A stretch of 64,000 nucleotides of DNA from Massospora cicadina. Lineage: Eukaryota > Entomophthoromycota > Entomophthoromycetes > Entomophthorales > Entomophthoraceae. Positions 32,987 through 44,199 of this stretch are shown here, piece after piece. The stretch lies in NCBI GenBank assembly GCA_022478985.1, contig JAKSZP010002669.1:124001-188000 (forward strand), given 5' to 3'. The translations under genes and the position numbers were made by a program. The stretch's first letter is position 1; each line of letters opens with the position of its first letter. The notes beneath the pieces were generated by a model. It ran no database searches. It was not told the origin of the DNA and saw only the letters and a program-made list of their open reading frames with translations.

Positions 32987-35900
32987 CTATCGGCGTGCTT
33001 GGAAGGCGGCTCGCACCGCCTGGGCGGCTATGGTGGGATCCGCGCGGAGCCCCGTCCACAGGTGAAACTGGTGGAGCGCCTGTTCGATGAGAACCTCGTG
33101 CCCCGAGATCTCGATCACGTTGGGCGGGGGGCTGGGTAAAGCTGAAGCCGCGCCATCTTCAGGGTACGCGGCGTAGGCTAGCCGAACCAGGATCCCCCGG
33201 GTCGAAGGGGGGAACAGCTTTAGGAGCCATTCGTGGCTGCACACGTGGGCGGAACCGGGGAGCGTGTCCACGACCAGGCCAACTTTGGCTTGGGCGACGA
33301 ACGCTTCGAGGGCCGATTCCCCCACCACGGGGATGACGTCAAACCGCTCGCTTAGCTCCCTGATGCGTTCGGCGGATCGGTTGTACACGGTGACCGAGTA
33401 GCCCAGCTTCTGGAGGGCGTAGATGGCGGCGCGCGAGGTGCCACCCGCCCCCAAGACGAGCGCCTCGGATGGGACGTCGGATGCGGCGTTAGCCCTTCGG
33501 ACGGTGTGAAAGATCCCCAGCCAGTCCGTGTTGTGCCCGGTGAGGGTCCCGTCGGCCTCCACCACCACGGTATTGACCGCACCGATGGCCTGGCACACGG
33601 GCGAAAGCCGAGCTAGGTGGGGGATAACGGCCACCTTCAAGGGGATGGTGACGCAAGCCCCACCAAAGTCGGGGGCCCCGAGGGCTGCCGGGAGCGCCGC
33701 GGCATCGTTCAGCTCGGTCGCCTCCAGGCGGTGAGGAAAGCCAGCGGCGCGGAAGAGCGCGGAGTGCAGGGCGGGGGAGGGCGAGCGGGAGATGGGGGAC
33801 CCAAAGAGGTGGAACTTACCGGGCGCCAGGCGGCCCATCAGGCATAGCCCAGCGATGATCTCGGCAGCGGACAGCTGGCCAGGTGCGGCCACGGTGGGGA
33901 GATCGGGGTGCGTCGTTGGGGTGAGGAAACGGTTGGTGATCCGGGAGGCCTGGCCCACCCGGCCCATGTTGATGGCGATTAGTGGGCAGGGGGCCTGGCC
34001 ATCGCCTGCCGCGTAGTATTCCTCCAGGTAAGTTTCAAGCGCGCGATTGGTACGGGGGTGGGTGGCAACCGAGACCAGCTTCACCACTTGGCCAAGCTGG
34101 CTACCACGCTGGACGAGCTCGCGACACTGGGCGCCGCCCCATTCAAGGTCACCCTCTAGGTGGTGGTAGGATGCTAGGATGAGGCTATGGCCACGCTGCA
34201 TCGCCACCTTTTCGGCGAGCGGGTGCCGCATCTGGACATCGATGAGGTCGCACCCCAACCTCACCCCCAACCTATACAGCGCAAACAGATCGGGGTGGGG
34301 CAGTTCGGGGAGCTGGCCGCCCTCCGACTCGGTTCGCAAAGTGTAAACGATGGGCAGGTCGCCGACGTGGTGGCGTAGCATCGCCACCTGACCCCGGATG
34401 TGCTCCTGGTACGCTTCCAGGTCGATCGGCGTGCTGTGGTGGAGGAGATCCACTCGGAGCTCCACGGCATGAGCCGCTCGCAACATGCGTGGAAGTTTGG
34501 CCACAATCGCATCGAGATCGGGGGCGGTAAGGCACAGCATGAAGGAGGGCGTGGCCGAGGGCAGGATGGGCGCCGACCCACGCGCGTGGCGCACCAGCCT
34601 GGTGAAGGCGTCCACGTTGCTTGGCGTGGGGAGTGACACGAACTCGAGCGAGCTGCACTGCTGGTACCACGGCTCGCGACGCGAAAACACCGCCTCAACC
34701 GATTCGCGGCCGGCGTACTCGGGCCGGGTGGCGTCGGCGGCCAGATGGGTCCGAATCTCCGAAAGGTTGCGGCGCAGATGGATGACGGAACCACCCCGAG
34801 CCATATGCCCTAGCAGCAGCTGGCGGTTGTCCTCAAGCTCGACGATCCCCCCGCCACAAGCGATGATGGCATCCTGCGGGTGACGTTCCAAACCATCCAC
34901 CAGAAGTTTGCGCTCCTGGCGGCGAAAGGCCTCCCACCCCTGCGCCCCGACAAACGCAGCGACGGTGGTCCCGACGGCGGCTTCAAAGGCCTCGTCCAGA
35001 TCCACGCAGGTGAGGCGAAGCGCCTTGGCGGCGGCCTTGCTAAGGGTGGTTTTACCCGCCCCCCGCATCCCGATAACGAGGACGCTCAAGTTCGCCCCGC
35101 AAGGTCGGTGGGAGGGTACCGGGGGCGGTGCGGGCACCTGCGCGCCGGTAAGCTCAACCGAGAGGTCGTGATGGAGCGTATCCCACCACCCCGGCCACGT
35201 CTTTTCAACGCACCGCTTCTCGTTGAGGATGGTCCCGGGTACGCGGGTGGAAAGGACGGCAAGGCTCATGGCCACGCGGTGGTCATCGTAGCAGCGGATA
35301 CCGTGGGAGGGGGCGTGCAGCCGTGCCATGTCACCGGCTTGCACGGCGATGCCGTCCGGGAGCTCCCACGCCTTCGCGCCCATGGCCGCGAGCTGCTCGA
35401 CCATGGCGGCGATACGGTCGCATTCTTTAACCCGCTGGTTGGCGATGCCGGTGATGCGGGTGACGCCTTCGGGAGTCCGGTTGGCAACGGCCGCCAGTAC
35501 GGCCGCAGTGAGGAAAGCGTCGGTCAGCTGCTCCATGTCGATGGTCGGGATGCACGCCAGCTGGCCGAGCGGCGGGCCGGTTACGGTGGTGGTCAGCTCC
35601 GTCTGGTCGACTTGGCACCCCATCGGGCCGAGGACGCGGTTGGCAAAGGCGGCGTCCCCCTGGAGGGAGCGGGACCCAAGGTTGGTGACGGTGACGCGCG
35701 TGCCGTTGATGGCCGCTACCGCGAGCGGGTAGGTGGCGGAGCTGGCGTCCCCCTCGACAGCATACTCGGTAGGATTTTTGTAGGTGGCGCGCGGGATGCG
35801 GTAGGTGTGGTTTGGCAAGCGCTCGACTTGGACCCCGAATTGGGCCATCATCTTTACCGTCATGTCGATGTAGGGCTGGGACACCACATGCCCCCCGACC

Positions 35901-37636
35901 AGCTTTAGGGTAACCCCCTCGGCCATGTAGGGGGCCGCCATGAGGATGGCCGACACGTACTGGGAGGACACCTCGGCGGCGAGCTCAATTTCCCCACCGC
36001 GTAGGCCACGTGCGGTAAAGGTTAGCGGTAAGCAACCCGCGTTGCCGTCGTAAATAATCGCCGCCCCCTTCGCGCGTAGGGCATCGACAAGCGGTCCTAT
36101 CGGGCGCTGTCGCATCCGGGCATTGCCGGTGAGGGTGACGGGCGTATCGCTAGTAGGAATAAGGGCACAGACCGCGGTGAGAAAGCGTGAGGCGGTGCCG
36201 GCGTTTCCGAGGTAGATGGCGTGGGCTGGGGCCTGGAAGGCGTGCGTACCACCGCAGCCTTGGATTACGAGGGTGTGGCCGCCGTCCTCCCACTGGTACT
36301 GGAGGTTGCCGATGGACCTTAAGGCTTCCAACATGACTTGCGTATCATCCGAGTGGAGCAACCCCCTGAGCCGACACTCGCCGCTTCCCAGCGCGGCCAG
36401 GAGCAGGGCGCGGTTGGAGATGGATTTGGAGCCGGGCACCGTAACGCGGGCCGCCGTACGCGTCGGAGGCCCCGTCACCACGATGGCACGCGCCATGGCT
36501 CGGACAAATTCGGCATCAGCAACTGGTTCGGCATGCCTAGCGCGCGTGGTGCCTATCCCACTTAATATTACCATTCGCTTGGAGGTCCCGACATTCTTTT
36601 TATCCAAGCGGAGCACGGCCATGAGGCGATCAAGCCCCAACTCCCGATCGTCTGGACCCAGCGGCAGGTGGCTGTCTTGGAGGGTCGTGGGCAAGCGATA
36701 CAGCTTTAGGACCCGGGTCAGCCGGGCCAGCGTCACCTGGCTACAGGCCCCTAAGCTGCGTGCAATCTCCGCCTCCTGCACCATCCCCAACGCCACGCAC
36801 TCGCCGTGGAGGAGCTTGGGTGCGAGCAGCGCCTCGATAGCGTGGCCGATGGTGTGGCCGAAGTTGAGAAGCCCCCGAAGGCCGGACTCGCGCTCATCGG
36901 CCGTCACCACGAAAGCTTTAAAACGTATGGATCCCAGCACTACCGCCTCAAGCCCTGAGGCGTCGGTGGCTAGCGCATCGAGGCCGGCGCCTTCCAAGCG
37001 CTCAAAGCTCGCCGGATCCGAGATGACGGCCGACTTGATGATTTCCGCCATCCCGTTGGTAAATTCACGCCGGGGGAGGGTCGCGAGGTAGGCGAGGTCC
37101 ACATAGACCCTAAGCGGCCGCCAGAAGCAGCCCACCAGGTTCTTGCCCGCCGGCACGTCGATGGCCGCCTTCCCGCCAATTGCGCTATCGACCATGGCTA
37201 AAAGCGACGTGGGCAGATGGACCACGGGCACGCCACGCATGAAGGTGGCGGCCACGAACCCCACCAGGTCCCCGATAACACCCCCACCCAACCCAACCAT
37301 ACAGGTATCCCGGGTGCAGCCGTTAGCGAATAGGAAGTCTTCAATGGCCGCCTTGGTCTCCCGGGATTTCGACCCCTCACCCGGGCGGATCGTATAGGTC
37401 AATAGCCGCGAGGTGCCCCCGCGCGCCTCGAGCTTCCGTTCGAACGCACCCTTCAACGCCGGGAGGTGAAGTGGTGTGAGGTTGGTATCCGTGATAATGA
37501 CGTAGGTGCTACTTTTACTTATGGCGAGCAGGTCATCCACGACGTAGGCGGTGAGATGGTAGCCGACGACGATCGAAGCTTCCCCCAGTATCTCCACTCT
37601 AGTCACCTCCCCATCCTTGAAAGCTGGCGACTGCAT
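32987..37636 (-). CDS. ARO1: Pentafunctional AROM polypeptide (shikimate pathway)
   Basis: Intact 1549-codon intron-less gene that catalyses the five steps from DAHP to EPSP, minus the chorismate synthase step, in the cytosol. Domains in order: 3-dehydroquinate synthase about 1-382 (GLGGGVIGDLVGF 115-127, zinc ligands E198, H261, H277); EPSP synthase about 386-830 (PGSKSISNRA 401-410, LGNAGTASRFLT 476-487, YDDHRVAM 783-790); shikimate kinase about 850-1015 (Walker A GMRGAGKTT 856-864, CGGGIV 927-932); type I dehydroquinase about 1030-1265 (ELRVDLL 1059-1065, SYHH 1156-1159, Schiff-base Lys 1186); shikimate dehydrogenase about 1272-1549 (SPISRSPSPALHSALF 1280-1295, Lys 1334, NTDW 1369-1372, GAGGTSRA 1396-1403). 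The length is close to other fungal AROMs (nearly 1600). The start at 37636 fits the usual N-terminus; no other in-frame Met follows until about residue 113. The gene is strikingly GC-rich against its surroundings, and all catalytic motifs checked are present. Confidence 0.98.
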   Translation of the reverse strand: MQSPAFKDGEVTRVEILGEASIVVGYHLTAYVVDDLLAISKSSTYVIITDTNLTPLHLPALKGAFERKLEARGGTSRLLTYTIRPGEGSKSRETKAAIEDFLFANGCTRDTCMVGLGGGVIGDLVGFVAATFMRGVPVVHLPTSLLAMVDSAIGGKAAIDVPAGKNLVGCFWRPLRVYVDLAYLATLPRREFTNGMAEIIKSAVISDPASFERLEGAGLDALATDASGLEAVVLGSIRFKAFVVTADERESGLRGLLNFGHTIGHAIEALLAPKLLHGECVALGMVQEAEIARSLGACSQVTLARLTRVLKLYRLPTTLQDSHLPLGPDDRELGLDRLMAVLRLDKKNVGTSKRMVILSGIGTTRARHAEPVADAEFVRAMARAIVVTGPPTRTAARVTVPGSKSISNRALLLAALGSGECRLRGLLHSDDTQVMLEALRSIGNLQYQWEDGGHTLVIQGCGGTHAFQAPAHAIYLGNAGTASRFLTAVCALIPTSDTPVTLTGNARMRQRPIGPLVDALRAKGAAIIYDGNAGCLPLTFTARGLRGGEIELAAEVSSQYVSAILMAAPYMAEGVTLKLVGGHVVSQPYIDMTVKMMAQFGVQVERLPNHTYRIPRATYKNPTEYAVEGDASSATYPLAVAAINGTRVTVTNLGSRSLQGDAAFANRVLGPMGCQVDQTELTTTVTGPPLGQLACIPTIDMEQLTDAFLTAAVLAAVANRTPEGVTRITGIANQRVKECDRIAAMVEQLAAMGAKAWELPDGIAVQAGDMARLHAPSHGIRCYDDHRVAMSLAVLSTRVPGTILNEKRCVEKTWPGWWDTLHHDLSVELTGAQVPAPPPVPSHRPCGANLSVLVIGMRGAGKTTLSKAAAKALRLTCVDLDEAFEAAVGTTVAAFVGAQGWEAFRRQERKLLVDGLERHPQDAIIACGGGIVELEDNRQLLLGHMARGGSVIHLRRNLSEIRTHLAADATRPEYAGRESVEAVFSRREPWYQQCSSLEFVSLPTPSNVDAFTRLVRHARGSAPILPSATPSFMLCLTAPDLDAIVAKLPRMLRAAHAVELRVDLLHHSTPIDLEAYQEHIRGQVAMLRHHVGDLPIVYTLRTESEGGQLPELPHPDLFALYRLGVRLGCDLIDVQMRHPLAEKVAMQRGHSLILASYHHLEGDLEWGGAQCRELVQRGSQLGQVVKLVSVATHPRTNRALETYLEEYYAAGDGQAPCPLIAINMGRVGQASRITNRFLTPTTHPDLPTVAAPGQLSAAEIIAGLCLMGRLAPGKFHLFGSPISRSPSPALHSALFRAAGFPHRLEATELNDAAALPAALGAPDFGGACVTIPLKVAVIPHLARLSPVCQAIGAVNTVVVEADGTLTGHNTDWLGIFHTVRRANAASDVPSEALVLGAGGTSRAAIYALQKLGYSVTVYNRSAERIRELSERFDVIPVVGESALEAFVAQAKVGLVVDTLPGSAHVCSHEWLLKLFPPSTRGILVRLAYAAYPEDGAASALPSPPPNVIEISGHEVLIEQALHQFHLWTGLRADPTIAAQAVRAAFQARR

Positions 37637-38782
37637 GGAGTTCGTAATCGGCTTGAAAGGTTGCGTAAGAGCTAAACTATGCCGATTAAAACGTTTAACT
37701 TGAGTTGCGATAACAAGCTATGTCAAGTATAGGATCAGATTATCAAAACGAGCCGCTAAAAACAAAGCCGTCGATTCAACTCAATGCCACCGAAATTTAA
37801 ATATAAGATCGATGGATGCTTGGCCGAAAAGGGTAAGGTTATCTAGTAATAAACGGGTAACAATTTTGAACCAACAAGGCGACCAACGAAACCGGGTTCA
37901 CCAACTAAAAAATACCTGAACCGACAGAGCGATTATTGGAACCTTCAATTTAATAAAAATAAACGATACGCCAAGCGGTTTGGCCTTCTAACCCCTTACC
38001 GGTTTAATGTAAACTTACCTACTTTAAAAAGACTTCCTTCCCCGAAGTATATAAAAGTTAAGCTCAGTTCCAACCTCGTAACTTTATAGTCAATCCAAGC
38101 CGTCATCCCCCAGCCTTTGAAAGGTGGCTCCATCGAGCCACCGAGATTTGTCGATCTCTTCCTAGTCCCAAATTTAGTAACTACTGATTTATCATTCGAA
38201 AGTGTTAACCTTCATTAAAATCAATCTTACTCGAGTTGATCAGTTTCCCACCAATCAGATCCAAATTTCCCGTTTGGCAGAAGTTTGATTCCAATCCAAG
38301 GTTTTAGCCTTTACCCATCCAATCATCACCCAAGTCATGAAAATATTGGATGGAATTAATTACGCATTAAGGATCTTTTTAACCGACTTTGAAAAGGGAG
38401 AAGGTTCTCAATTCGACCTGTATATATGTTTTTTTTCTTTTTTTTTCTATGTTTGTTCGCGCATAACTCTGAAAATACTGGACCGATTTGGATGATCATC
38501 TCCAAAAATCGAGGATGCTCCAACTTAGGTCCCATTTTACTTTTGTAAGTATTGGGCAAGTATATGCCCATTAATTTAGCAAATATATCAAAATGGACTC
38601 GGAAGCGATGGATACTTGTAGGATTAATATAACTCCGGATAAATTAAATTCCGGCATCGGTGAATCGATAGCTTTGAAGCACTTTTGATATGTCCTATGG
38701 CTGGGGGTGTTTAAAATTTAGTCAATATGAGCTCATAGCGGGTTGAGCTTAAATCATTATAGTTGGCTATCGTCTTGTATAA
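37637..38782. other. Upstream region of AROM
   Basis: About 1.1 kb with no gene seen; it should hold the AROM promoter. The base before the ATG context is pyrimidine at -3 (CTCC-ATG), a weak start context. No clear TATA box was found. A stretch near 38455-38500 (GCGCATAACTCTGAAAATACTGGACC) resembles sequences I associate with dispersed repeats, but this is unproven. Confidence 0.4.
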
Positions 38783-39070
38783 TTTGACCAATAAAATCAA
38801 CTAAATTTGATAAAATAAATTATTTTAGATAACGATCAATAAATTATACATAGATTGACTAACAAAAGCAACCAAATCTAATAAAATGAATTACTGTAGA
38901 TGGCAATCGGTAAATTCAGCATATGTTGACCAATAAAATCATCTAAATTTGATAAAATGAAGTATTATAGATGGCAATCAGTAAATTTAGTATAATTTGA
39001 CCAAAAAATTTAACTAAATTTAATAAAAGGAATTATTATTATACTAGCCGTTTACCCGTACTTCGCTACG
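38783..39070 (+). repeat. Tandem repeat, period about 71 bp, four degenerate copies
   Basis: Units begin TTGACCAATAAAATCAACTAAAT at 38783, 38854, 38926 and 38997 (spacings 71, 72, 71). Each contains AAATTTGATAAAATGAATTATT and ATGGCAATCAGTAAATT variants. AT-rich and non-coding. Confidence 0.8.
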
Positions 39071-39520
39071 GTGTCTATAAAATTAAAGATTTTCAATCTA
39101 TTAATTTAGATTTTATATTGTAGACAAACAAAACCACTCAGCCAAATCTAATTGCTCAATCGAATCAACCAAAATCCACTAACCACTCAGGTAAATCTAA
39201 CTGAACTTATCAAAACAACCAATAACTAATCACCCCTCAAAGCTAAACTGTGTCCTATCGATTCAAACAAAAGCCATCAACCACTCGGCCAAACAAAAAA
39301 AACCTATCGAATCAATCAAATGACACCAACCTGCTACCCGAAACATCTCTTTGTACTTAAAATCATTGAGCAAGTGACATATCTTCCAAACTACTAAATC
39401 AATTTCGACTTAACTTGCCAAAAGTATTTTATTAATTAGGTGAACCAAATTAGGCAGGTTTTTAAAATTTATAAACCTAACATCCAGATACCCATGCTTC
39501 GCTACAGTATTTAAAGTTTA
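39045..39520. repeat. Segment bounded by a TACCCGTRCTTCGCTACGG-type repeat
   Basis: TTACCCGTACTTCGCTACGGTGTCTATAAA (39050-39079) recurs in degenerate form as ATACCCATGCTTCGCTACAGTATTTAAA (39488-39515). The core is a short hairpin (CCGTACTTCGCTACGG). It could be a terminus of a small dispersed element such as a Helitron-like or MITE-like unit. The type is not established. Confidence 0.4.
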
Positions 39521-39671
39521 TCAGATGATAAGCTCACATTGTAGCCTATAAGCTGTGCCAGCACTAATCTCGAGCCACTCAGACTAACAGCTCCACTGTT
39601 GCTCTCGTGGCTGGTGAGTTGATTATCCTAACTACTTAATCTACTTAAACTCTAATACTGATTTTTGTTGA

Positions 39672-39920
39672 GTTTCAGGTGAGCAATTTGGTGAATTATT
39701 AGATAATATTCACCAATTCTCACCCACTCACCCAAATAAATTAAACTTATCAGACTTGATTAGCTTCAGATGAGCAAATTGGTGAATTATTAGATAATAT
39801 TCGCCAATTCTCACCAACTCACCCAAATAGATTGAACCTATCATACTCAATTTTAGATTTGATCTTCTTTGCCAATTCTCACCCACTCACCCAAATAGAT
39901 TGACCCTATCAGACTCGAAG
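39672..39920 (+). repeat. Tandem repeat, period 91 bp, two full copies and a partial one
   Basis: GAGCAAWTTGGTGAATTATTAGATAATATTC occurs at 39681 and 39772. CCAATTCTCACC occurs at 39713, 39804 and 39872, the last unit being shortened. Non-coding. Confidence 0.8.
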
Positions 39921-40178
39921 GTTTCAGATGTCAGTCAGTGAGTAAGTGAATATGTTTTATCAAGTAGATTTGTTTATAAGATACTATATATAATAGATAT
40001 ACAATAAGTTTTAATTTTATAGAGAAATAGTTAGGGGCAAAAACAATATATAGAGCTAGTAATATTTAATAAAAGTAGGAAAAAGAACCACTTTTAAAAA
40101 TGCACTAATTTTTTGAGGGGAAAAGAGAGAGGGGGTAAAATTTTTGGGAAAAAAAGAACATTCTTGAATAAAAAATTG

Positions 40179-40510
40179 GGAAAAAAGAACCTCCTTTAAA
40201 AAAAGCTTTAAAAGTATGAAATAATTGAGAAATTAAGCCTACTCAATAAAACCCTTTTTTGAAGTTGGCGCCATATTTTAACAGATCTAATAGTTGTTTA
40301 TAATTTATATACTCAGTACTATTTATTCTAAGTTGCTTATAGTTTACACTTGGACACAATCCAGATATGAGATAATTTGTATTTATGAGAAAAATTTATA
40401 ATTCAGTTTTAAATATGGCGCCAACTTCAAAAAGGGTTTTATTGAGTAGGCTTAATTTCTCAATTGTTTCATACTTTTTAGTGCTTTTTTAAAGGAGGTT
40501 CTTTTTTTCC
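40179..40510. repeat. Foldback element with 100-bp inverted repeats
   Basis: 40179-40278 and 40411-40510 are near-perfect reverse complements (for example TTGGCGCCATATTT versus AAATATGGCGCCAA, and GAGAAATTAAGCCTACTCAATAAAACCC versus its complement). The loop is 132 bp. The outer ends are A- or T-rich. It could be a MITE-like or foldback transposon, or give a hairpin RNA. No target duplication was identified. Confidence 0.85.
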
Positions 40511-40635
40511 AAAAAAAATTTACAAACTCATTTTCTATAGAGACCCACTAAAATTGACCTCAAGGTAGTTTAACAAGACCTAAACTTATTGTTTATACAA
40601 ATATTTAATCTGAAGGTAGTTATAGTTGAAAATTT

Positions 40636-41342
40636 TGTCAATGTCATTATTAAATGATATGATAGTAGGGATAAAGTGTAATAATGAGGCGGAGCATGAT
40701 GCAGCTAAGAGGAACAAGCTGACAAACCTGCTTGACCTGAAGCGCACCCTGGACCAACTCTGGGTAAGGGCAAAATATACCCAAGTCAATCTATTGTGCA
40801 CATGATAGATATAAGGTATTACATCCTTGGTCTTGCGGTGCACCAGTTATTTGTTAAATGATACTATATTTGCTAGTAAAACAGGGTTTAAAACCTGTTT
40901 GGTTTATTGTACTGCTAAATTGGATAAAATCCAATTGTAATCAATCACCCAAGTGTGAGGATATTTGAGCTATAGTACCACAAGAGATGGTAATGTGCGC
41001 TTATTGGTTGGATTGGGTGCAGTGCATCACCCAATAGGAAATGCCCCTCCCCTGATCCTTTATGATCACTATCTCATAGTCAACCTTCTTTATTAGTCAT
41101 TGGGTTGTTGATAAACCCCATCCAAATTATCTTAATAAAAGTTATCTGTTCCTGTTTGCTGACCTCCATAGGGCAATGTATAATAAAATTTATGCAACCC
41201 TCATCCTGGGCCCTCTGTGCACTATTCCCCTTTGTGGTACTCCATTTCCCTCTTGTTAACAAACTGTTCCCAGGTTATGGGGTGGGGCCTTCCCCACCAG
41301 CTCTACAGAGATGGGAGCATTACATACACACTCTCAACATTC
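40636..41342 (+). repeat. Relic of a D-family LTR, plus orientation
   Basis: 40729-40788 (AGCGCACCCTGGACCAACTCTGGGT...) matches the reverse complement of 50530-50590 in the 3' LTR of D. TGTGCGCTTATTGG (40993-41006) matches the complement of the segment near 50310-50325. The ends are uncertain. A TGTCA start at 40636 is suggested by the TGTC start of D; no target duplication is seen. Confidence 0.5.
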
Positions 41343-44199
41343 AAAGTTAAGTAACTTTGTGAACTAAAGCACAAGTTGAGGCTCTGAAGCCTACTTAAAC
41401 TCTGAAAGGGATGATACTTTCCAAACCTAAACCTAAAATAGTAGGTAGCTAGGCTAGCAAAACCCCTAGAGCGCTAATTTCAAGCCTTGTCAGAGGGTAT
41501 GAAGTAATGATATATCCCAGAGAGTGATTACCATATACAAGTCATTCAGTTTAAGGCTGGTGCTTTTATACTAGCCCAGATATCAGGCCTATATTGAGGT
41601 ACCTATACTCTGTTATCTGCTGTAACTAAACTTTTCACAACCTATAAAAGTGAGGGCCCGCCTCCTCTATAAACCCTTGAAGGTGATTATTTCAATTATA
41701 TCTCAAGTAAAATTAGATGTAAGCTATCACCCTAATAATAGATTACAGATCTATCATCAGGTTAAAACTTAATTTTATAGATTAGTGTAAGGGTTGTGAG
41801 CACACTGCCAATTATACTTATAGATTTAACCATCCAGAAAAAAGACAATGATAGATTCTTAGACAATTCTATTAAAAGTCTGGATAGTCTCAAATATGTA
41901 TTTGATAAACATTAAGGTAAAGTTACTAAATTAGAGGAATCTGTATTGGGATCAGGGTGTCAGACCTGCATGGTTTATGGGTCTATCCTTTATAAAAATC
42001 ATGGTCCTTCCCTAGAAATTTACACCAAATTTAACCAGGTCAATCTTCAAAAACTGCAATAGATGAAAAAACCCCAAACTATATAAAATAGGGTGAATTA
42101 GACAGGTTTGGTTGGACCCCATGGTAACTCTATGACTATACCTACCCTATCAGGGTGATAAACTAGCGGAGGTCTTAGATGGAGGTTGCTGGTTTTAGGC
42201 TTTTCAATCTAATACAAATATCAAACTTAGAACTAAACTATATAATTTATTATTCAAACATATTAATTGCAATCATCACTTTAAACAACCCAAATCTACT
42301 GATGTGATCCCAGCCCCTGAAATTTATACAATATAGATGAGGGTCTTTGCTGCTGGAGTAGCATTGTTAAGGTTGTGTAACAAACAGTTTCATTTGTAAT
42401 CGTTTCCCTAATGCTAATATATAAGTTGATTTCATCACAGGGATGGTTGCTGTCACAAAAAAGGCTAATTAACTAAGACTAGCCCACCATTCTGGATGCA
42501 TAGACACTAAAGAGACAAGCCAAAATACCTGAGGTTTAGATGACCACAATACTATATATTTATTAGAGATGGGAAGGACTTGGGGCTGAAAATTTGCAAC
42601 AAGAGTTACCAATACCCCCAATAAGCCCAAGTGGTAGTTCAGCCACAGATGATCTAAGAGAGGCAGCTATTGCAGGCACAGACTGCACCATAGGATAATA
42701 TCTGGCCGCAGGGGAGGGGATCTCATAAGATTATCTTGGAACTTGACATTTAGGTATGGGATCCCCTCAAAGAGCAAGGTAAGATTGTGATGCTTCAGAG
42801 CATCAAGTATGGGAAGAATCTTAGATGGGACCCATACTGGCACCCCCATTTATGTAAAGAGGGCAAGAGCATGGTGATGATTGCCACTAGGTCCAATCAT
42901 TTTGGAGACTGGTGGCATGACAACTAAGAAGTATCACGGTATACTACAAGTTTAAACTTAAAGGGTCTCTTTAGGGAGTAATTTTTATTAAAACAAAATA
43001 AAGAAATTGAATGTTGGCAGAACCTTTTGGGGACTGCTGCCTTAAAAGATATATGGGTGGGGAATAAGGGTGTGCATTAAGGTCAGAGAACCTCTCATAG
43101 CACAATTTTGGAAGATTGGCACATTATAAACTTCTCAATATCAATTTAGATTCACCCTAACAGGTCAAATTGCTATCCAAAGCTTACAATATTTTTTGAA
43201 TCATTCATCTTACCAGATGTTAATGATCCATTTGGTAGGCTGACAGGTTGACCCACAGACAGGGAAGGTAGGGCCAACCCCATCTTTAATTGAATGGGGT
43301 TGGCAAGCTCAATCCTACTGGGGGATGGGATTGCCTTCTCCAAGGACAAGTTGGATAGTTGGGCAGGGGATTCCAAACTTGAGTTTGATCTGATTGATTT
43401 TTTCATTTGGAATCAAGTTAAACCCTTGGGTCAAACTGAACCTCATTTTAAATATTCTGCCATCTAAGGGGTGAAAACTTAGCTGCTGGCAATGATCTCA
43501 GGCCACCACATCTTCCTTACACTGCCCCTGGATCATATCCACCAACTCTTTGGCGTTGAAAAAGGATTGGCAGGAGAAACCTATTTAGGGGATAGGCTGT
43601 TACCCACCGCTCATCTACAACATTGGCAAAATTGCCTAGTTGGTGAGAGGTGTAAGACTATCCACAAGAGGTGATAAGCCAGGTGTTGCTTGCTACCCTT
43701 TTTATTATAAAAAGCTCACTTCTATCCCCACTTTGCCTAGTTGAATGTATGTTGAGCAGAATAGGCTCTTGTATAGAGAAATCCCTAAAACGCCACTAAA
43801 ATGGTAAAAATTAGTCCTAGTAACCTTCATTACTGCTGCCCATTATCAGGAATAATTTGAGTTGCGCTGATATGGATAAGATTTAAATGGGATCTGATTT
43901 GCAACCTGACCAATGGAGCTCCACTGTTTTAAAAATATCAAAATTGGTAAGGATAATGAACTTCTAAAACAGTAACTCTTTCGCTTCAATATATAAATTG
44001 AAGCCAAATTTAGATTTTTTTAGAAAGATACAAAAATCCATTTGATCAAGCCAAAGCTTACCAATGTTGATGCCATTGATGCCTGCTGTCCCAGCTTGGG
44101 GTGGTGGTGCACTGCCATCTGGCATCTTTCAGCCGCCGCTGAAGTGCGCCCAGGATGGCTCTGCTAGCCCCCTAATGCTACTGGGCGTTATGTCCCCCC
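41343..44199. other. Decayed, unrecognised DNA
   Basis: No gene recognised. 41825-42080 reads as a fairly open plus frame with Lys/Asp/Leu heptads (KDNDRFLDNSIKSLDSLKYV), and 42130-42400 also looks coding-like (DKLAEVLDGG, NTNIKLRTKLYNLLFKHINC). Both could be decayed Gag. A segment at 43590-43650 (GATAGGCTGTTACCCACCGCTCATC) is shared with 56495-56560, so both belong to one dispersed repeat. Confidence 0.4.

Noticed and set aside
33352..37675. Many long open frames on both strands inside the AROM gene (for example 34880-35908 plus, 36216-37091 plus)
   Set aside because: They are shadow frames of a GC-rich gene with few stops; the minus-strand frame with five complete enzyme domains explains the region.
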